From Olavius sp. associated proteobacterium Delta 1 (lineage in GTDB: Bacteria; Desulfobacterota; Desulfobacteria; Desulfobacterales; JAFDCJ01), in the NCBI GenBank assembly GCA_902749685.1, contig CACVKW010000771.1, forward strand, positions 1-64,000: 64,000 nucleotides of DNA, read 5' to 3'. The notes under the pieces were generated by a model. The model was not told the origin of the DNA. It saw only the letters and a program-made list of their open reading frames with translations, and ran no database searches. Both the position numbers and the translations under genes were made by a program. Below are positions 60,850 through 64,000 of the stretch, one piece after another (positions within the stretch are counted from its first letter, which is position 1; every line of letters begins with the position of its first letter).

Positions 60850-62310
60850 TTGATCTTTGATCAAAATAAAGAAAAATTTCAACCAGCTGCGTCATCAGGG
60901 AAGCCTCAGGAAAAGCCAAAGCCCCAATCTGAAATGTCTTCTGCTGATTCTGATGGGCAAGAAAAAAAGCCCTCGCTAACCTTTCTACCTAAACCGGACA
61001 CAGCGCCAATGCGACCGGTTGAACAGGCGAAGCCCGTCCCCAACCCGTCTCAGGCGAGGCCGGCCGACCCATCGAAAACCGCACCGTCTATCTCTCCGGG
61101 GACGCCCGTTGAACAGGCCAAGCCCTTACCGGTGGATGAATTTTCAACAAAATCTTTAGTGAACGTGATACTGCCGGCCAAAAAATCTCCGACGGAACCG
61201 CATGCCTCAGTGGTCAATAAAAGCAATAAAAAGATCATCGCGGTGGGAGGCGCCAAAGGCGGCGTTGGTAAATCCATGTTTGCGGCAAATCTGGCGGTTG
61301 GCCTGGCCCTTTTAGGCCAGAAAGTGGTGCTGGCGGATCTTGATCTGGGCGGTGCCGATGTCCATCTTTATTCCGGTGTCAAAAGTTTAGTAAAAACCTG
61401 GAACGATTTTCTGGATAAAAAAGTAGATTCGATCAAAGACATCCTCACGCCCACGGCATTCGAAGGATTGTCATTGATAGGGGGGGATTCTTCGAGGCTG
61501 GGTAGCGCCAACCTGCCCTTTTCACAGAAGCTTAAAATTGTGCGCCACCTAAAAGAGTTGGAGACCGATTTCCTGGTTGTCGATTTGGGGGGGGATACGA
61601 CGTATAACGGGCTGGATTTCTTTTTGCTGGCAGATCAAAAGATTGTCGTTTCCGGCACGGAACCGGCATCGGTTCTAGACAGCTACACCTTTGTGAAAGT
61701 TGTTTTTAACCGGTTGTTAGAGCGATTTTTCTCGGAGCATAAATCGCTCAAGACTCTGGCAGAGCAAATCAGAGACGGTTCACTTGAAAAATCAAAAGAT
61801 TATTCTCTTGATTTCATCTATCAGCAGGTGCGTATCCGGGATCCCAAGGCTCTTGTTAAACTGAAACAGCAGTTTGATCAGTTTCGCTTGTCCATCGTCC
61901 TGAATATGACCGAAAGCAACCAGGATTTGCGGATTGCCGAGACAATGCAGAAACTGGTAAAAGACAAGTGCTTCATAGATATCGGGATTCTGGGAACGAT
62001 TCCCTTTGATAAAGCGGTGCGCAAAGCCGCCCGGGGATTTACTCCGATTGTGGTGGAAAATCCGAAATGTCAGGCCAGCCGTAACATACACCAGATGCTG
62101 GCGGCCATAATTTTGCATAGGGAGCAGGAAGCCACCCGGGCTGAACTTCTCCAAACGACCAGCCGCATTCGCCGCGAAGCCAAAGAGCAGATCGATTCGG
62201 GCAATATGACCCTGGATGGGTTAACGGTCGGGCAAATTAACTCTGTTTTTAACCACACCCCCCGGCTGCGTCAAAGTTTTCAGAAAATTCTGAATATCAT
62301 TTCCGGTTAG
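60850..62310 (+). CDS. MinD/ParA-family P-loop ATPase with long N-terminal linker
   Basis: A 486-aa protein. Residues 1-120 are a Pro/Lys-rich, probably unstructured region. The deviant Walker A motif GGAKGGVGKSMFAANLA lies near residues 132-148 (signature Lys plus GKS), followed by the switch region VLADLDLGGADVHLYSG and Walker B-like DFLVVDLGGDTTYNG. The C-terminal ~200 residues are helical. FleN/FlhG and pilus- or flagellum-positioning ATPases share this design, so a role in placing a surface structure is plausible. The start is a TTG seven bases after AGGAGGT; the GTG at 60844 touches that site. It lies downstream of the second riboswitch. Confidence 0.85.
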   Translation: MIFDQNKEKFQPAASSGKPQEKPKPQSEMSSADSDGQEKKPSLTFLPKPDTAPMRPVEQAKPVPNPSQARPADPSKTAPSISPGTPVEQAKPLPVDEFSTKSLVNVILPAKKSPTEPHASVVNKSNKKIIAVGGAKGGVGKSMFAANLAVGLALLGQKVVLADLDLGGADVHLYSGVKSLVKTWNDFLDKKVDSIKDILTPTAFEGLSLIGGDSSRLGSANLPFSQKLKIVRHLKELETDFLVVDLGGDTTYNGLDFFLLADQKIVVSGTEPASVLDSYTFVKVVFNRLLERFFSEHKSLKTLAEQIRDGSLEKSKDYSLDFIYQQVRIRDPKALVKLKQQFDQFRLSIVLNMTESNQDLRIAETMQKLVKDKCFIDIGILGTIPFDKAVRKAARGFTPIVVENPKCQASRNIHQMLAAIILHREQEATRAELLQTTSRIRREAKEQIDSGNMTLDGLTVGQINSVFNHTPRLRQSFQKILNIISG

Positions 62311-62480
62311 ATGGCAGATATGCCAGAATAATGCCAGACAGAATTTTGGGCGCCTGCCTCACGGTCCACGGCCCGGGTCGCGATGCTGATGGTAGCCTAA
62401 GGATGACGGCCGATCTAATCTCAATAATTTTCACCCTGCGGGGGAGCCGGAGACTCTGATCGGTTTCCGCCTCCGGATTA

Positions 62481-62519
62481 TTAAGGGCTCGGCATAGTAT
62501 ACCATGGCCTCGCCCTTAA
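62481..62519. terminator. large hairpin between converging minD-like and dnaK genes
   Basis: TTAAGGGC (62481-62488) pairs with GCCCTTAA (62512-62519) with further internal pairing (GGC/GCC, CAT/ATG). It is 58 bp from the dnaK stop codon. There is no good U-tract, so it may be a bidirectional or Rho-assisted end. Confidence 0.5.
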
Positions 62520-62576
62520 GTGCCTTGCATCTGAAAGCCTCCGACTCGTGCAAAATCCAGGCAGTAAAATTACTGA

Positions 62577-64000
62577 TTAATTGACCTCTTCATAATCGGC
62601 ATCAACTACCTCTTCATGATCAGCGGAAGCGGCAGGACCGTGTGCATTGCCGGTACTACTGGCCGTCTGCTGTCCGGCCGAGGGGCCGGTCTGTTGATAC
62701 ATTGCCTGCGCCATCGCATGTGAGACCTGGGTCAGGGTTTCGGTCAGACCTTTAATTTCCGCGAGATTGTCACCTTCCATTTCGCGTTTCAGGTCAGCGG
62801 CAGCCTGTTCAACTTCGGCTCTGGTATTGGGGTCAATTTTATGGCCGTGTTCTGCCAGCGATTTTTCAGTGGTATAAATTAACCCATCGGCTGCGTTGCG
62901 GGCATCCACCAGCTCTTTTTTCTTGCGATCCTCCGTGGAATGAAGCTCGGCATCCTTGACCAGGCGATCAATTTCCTCCTGAGACAGACCCGAGGAGTGT
63001 GTTATCCGAATCGATTGCTGCTTTCCGGTCGCCTGATCCCTGGCCGATACCTCTACGATTCCATTGGCATCGATATCAAATGAAACTTCTACCTGCGGAA
63101 CACCACGGGGCGCCGGGGCAATTCCGGTAAGCTCAAATCGTCCGAGGGTTTTATTCCCGGATGCCAATTCGCGTTCTCCCTGCAGCACATGAACCGAGAC
63201 CGCCGGTTGATTGTCTTCGGCTGTCGAAAAAGTCTGGCTTTTTTTCGCAGGAATGGTGGTATTTTTTTCAATCAGCTTCGTCATCACGCCGCCTAAGGTT
63301 TCAATTCCCAGGGACAGGGGGGTTACATCAAGCAGCAGAACATCCTGCACATCACCCTTTAAAACAGCACCCTGGATTGCAGCACCCCTCGCAACGACTT
63401 CATCCGGATTGACCCCCTTGTTGGGCTCTTTGCCGAAAATCCTTTGTACACGCTCCTGGACCGCCGGCATACGGGTCATTCCACCGACAAGAATAACCTC
63501 ATTGATTTCAGTGGCCTTAAGGCCGGCATCTTTTAAGGCGGTCAGGCAGGGAGCTTCCAGTTTGTCGAGCAGGCCGCTCACCAGATTTTCCAGCCTGGAT
63601 CGTGTAATTTTTATGGCCAGATGTTTGGGACCATTGGCATCGGCAGTGATAAACGGCAGGTTGACTTCCGTTTGCATGGATGAGGACAATTCGATTTTGG
63701 CCTTTTCCGCGGCCTCTTTGAGCCGTTGCAGCGCCATTTTATCGTTTCTAAGGTCGATTCCCTGTTCCTTTTTAAATTCGTCCGCCAGAAAATCAATCAG
63801 TATTAAATCAAAATCCTCCCCGCCCAAATGGGTGTCACCATTGGTGGATTTAACTTCAAATACGCCGTCACCGATTTCCAGTGCCGAAACATCAAAGGTG
63901 CCGCCGCCCAGATCGAACACAACAATCGTTTCATCTTTTTTCTTGTCCAACCCATAAGCCAGCGAAGCCGCCGTCGGTTCGTTAATGATTCTCAGTACAT
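62577..64000 (-). CDS. dnaK: molecular chaperone DnaK, 3' part (5' end outside window)
   Basis: The C-terminal ~474 residues of Hsp70. The frame enters at 64000 as [20 protein letters not shown] and continues with [12 protein letters not shown] (phosphate-2 loop) and [14 protein letters not shown]. The linker [18 protein letters not shown] leads to the substrate-binding domain ([19 protein letters not shown]). The lid ends with the acidic [12 protein letters not shown], as in Gram-negative DnaK. It folds proteins in the cytoplasm with DnaJ/GrpE. The gene starts to the right of the window. An internal TTG at 63950 is not its start. Confidence 0.97.
   Translation of the reverse strand, partial: VLRIINEPTAASLAYGLDKKKDETIVVFDLGGGTFDVSALEIGDGVFEVKSTNGDTHLGGEDFDLILIDFLADEFKKEQGIDLRNDKMALQRLKEAAEKAKIELSSSMQTEVNLPFITADANGPKHLAIKITRSRLENLVSGLLDKLEAPCLTALKDAGLKATEINEVILVGGMTRMPAVQERVQRIFGKEPNKGVNPDEVVARGAAIQGAVLKGDVQDVLLLDVTPLSLGIETLGGVMTKLIEKNTTIPAKKSQTFSTAEDNQPAVSVHVLQGERELASGNKTLGRFELTGIAPAPRGVPQVEVSFDIDANGIVEVSARDQATGKQQSIRITHSSGLSQEEIDRLVKDAELHSTEDRKKKELVDARNAADGLIYTTEKSLAEHGHKIDPNTRAEVEQAAADLKREMEGDNLAEIKGLTETLTQVSHAMAQAMYQQTGPSAGQQTASSTGNAHGPAASADHEEVVDADYEEVN

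Noticed and set aside
63211-63957. 248-codon plus-strand frame opposite dnaK
   Set aside because: A shadow of dnaK codon bias. The Ser/Arg-rich translation has no domain pattern.

Overview
The window looks like a chromosomal segment of a Gram-negative anaerobe, most likely a sulfate-reducing Desulfobacterota (Desulfobacterales-like). This is inferred from gene content: separate-subunit B12 acyl-CoA mutase genes, many acyl-CoA ligases, a Na+-pump decarboxylase beta/gamma pair, a TIGR03960-type radical SAM gene fused to DUF2344 and joined to rng, and a type IV pilus minor-pilin operon behind a GEMM RNA. No taxonomic marker was searched.

Region by region. 0.4-8.1 kb: an aminotransferase, an unrecognised 421-aa protein and an Lrp/AsnC regulator on the minus strand diverge from a coenzyme-B12 acyl-CoA mutase (large subunit, B12 subunit) and a phenylacetate-CoA-ligase-like gene. 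Together they suggest a small carbon-skeleton catabolic module. 8.1-13.1 kb: asnS, a tiny membrane protein, a methyltransferase and an HtrA protease. 13.4-22.8 kb: the radical SAM gene, rng, then rpmH-rnpA-yidD-yidC-jag-mnmE, the order usually found beside the chromosome origin, followed by a perfect parS palindrome. 22.8-32 kb: YkgJ-type cysteine-cluster protein, small conserved proteins, an FAH-family enzyme, Na+-pump beta/gamma subunits and a four-gene BMP-type (nucleoside-like) ABC importer with an internal terminator. 32.2-34.5 kb: a vapBC toxin-antitoxin pair, a decayed LamG surface-protein gene and a vapB fragment, which is a genomic scrapyard. 34.5-39.3 kb: a cysteine-synthase-like gene and two acyl-CoA ligases. 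39.9-44 kb: a small membrane protein, an HNH nuclease and a very large zinc-ribbon membrane protein. 44.2-51.5 kb: a minus-strand operon fimT-pilW-pilV-pilX-pilY1-(ATP-grasp) led by a cyclic-di-GMP-I riboswitch with terminators. 51.7-58.8 kb: HD-domain protein, SpoIIE-type phosphatase, a degenerate inositol-monophosphatase homologue, a Cys-rich ORF interrupted by an in-frame UGA, an NfeD-like protein, and a zinc-ribbon/transmembrane/aspartic-protease fusion. 59.2-64 kb: a tandem ribbon-helix-helix protein diverging from a second cyclic-di-GMP-I riboswitch, a 75-aa protein, a MinD/ParA-like ATPase, and the 3' part of dnaK.

Two themes stand out. Cyclic-di-GMP control acts at RNA level at two loci, one being the pilus tip/minor-pilin operon. 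The intergenic spaces also hold several families of short dispersed repeats: a 73-bp unit with an inverted copy, a hairpin with the motif TTTTCAGGGCGGATTAATT, and a REP-like palindrome that has become the tail of an nfeD gene.
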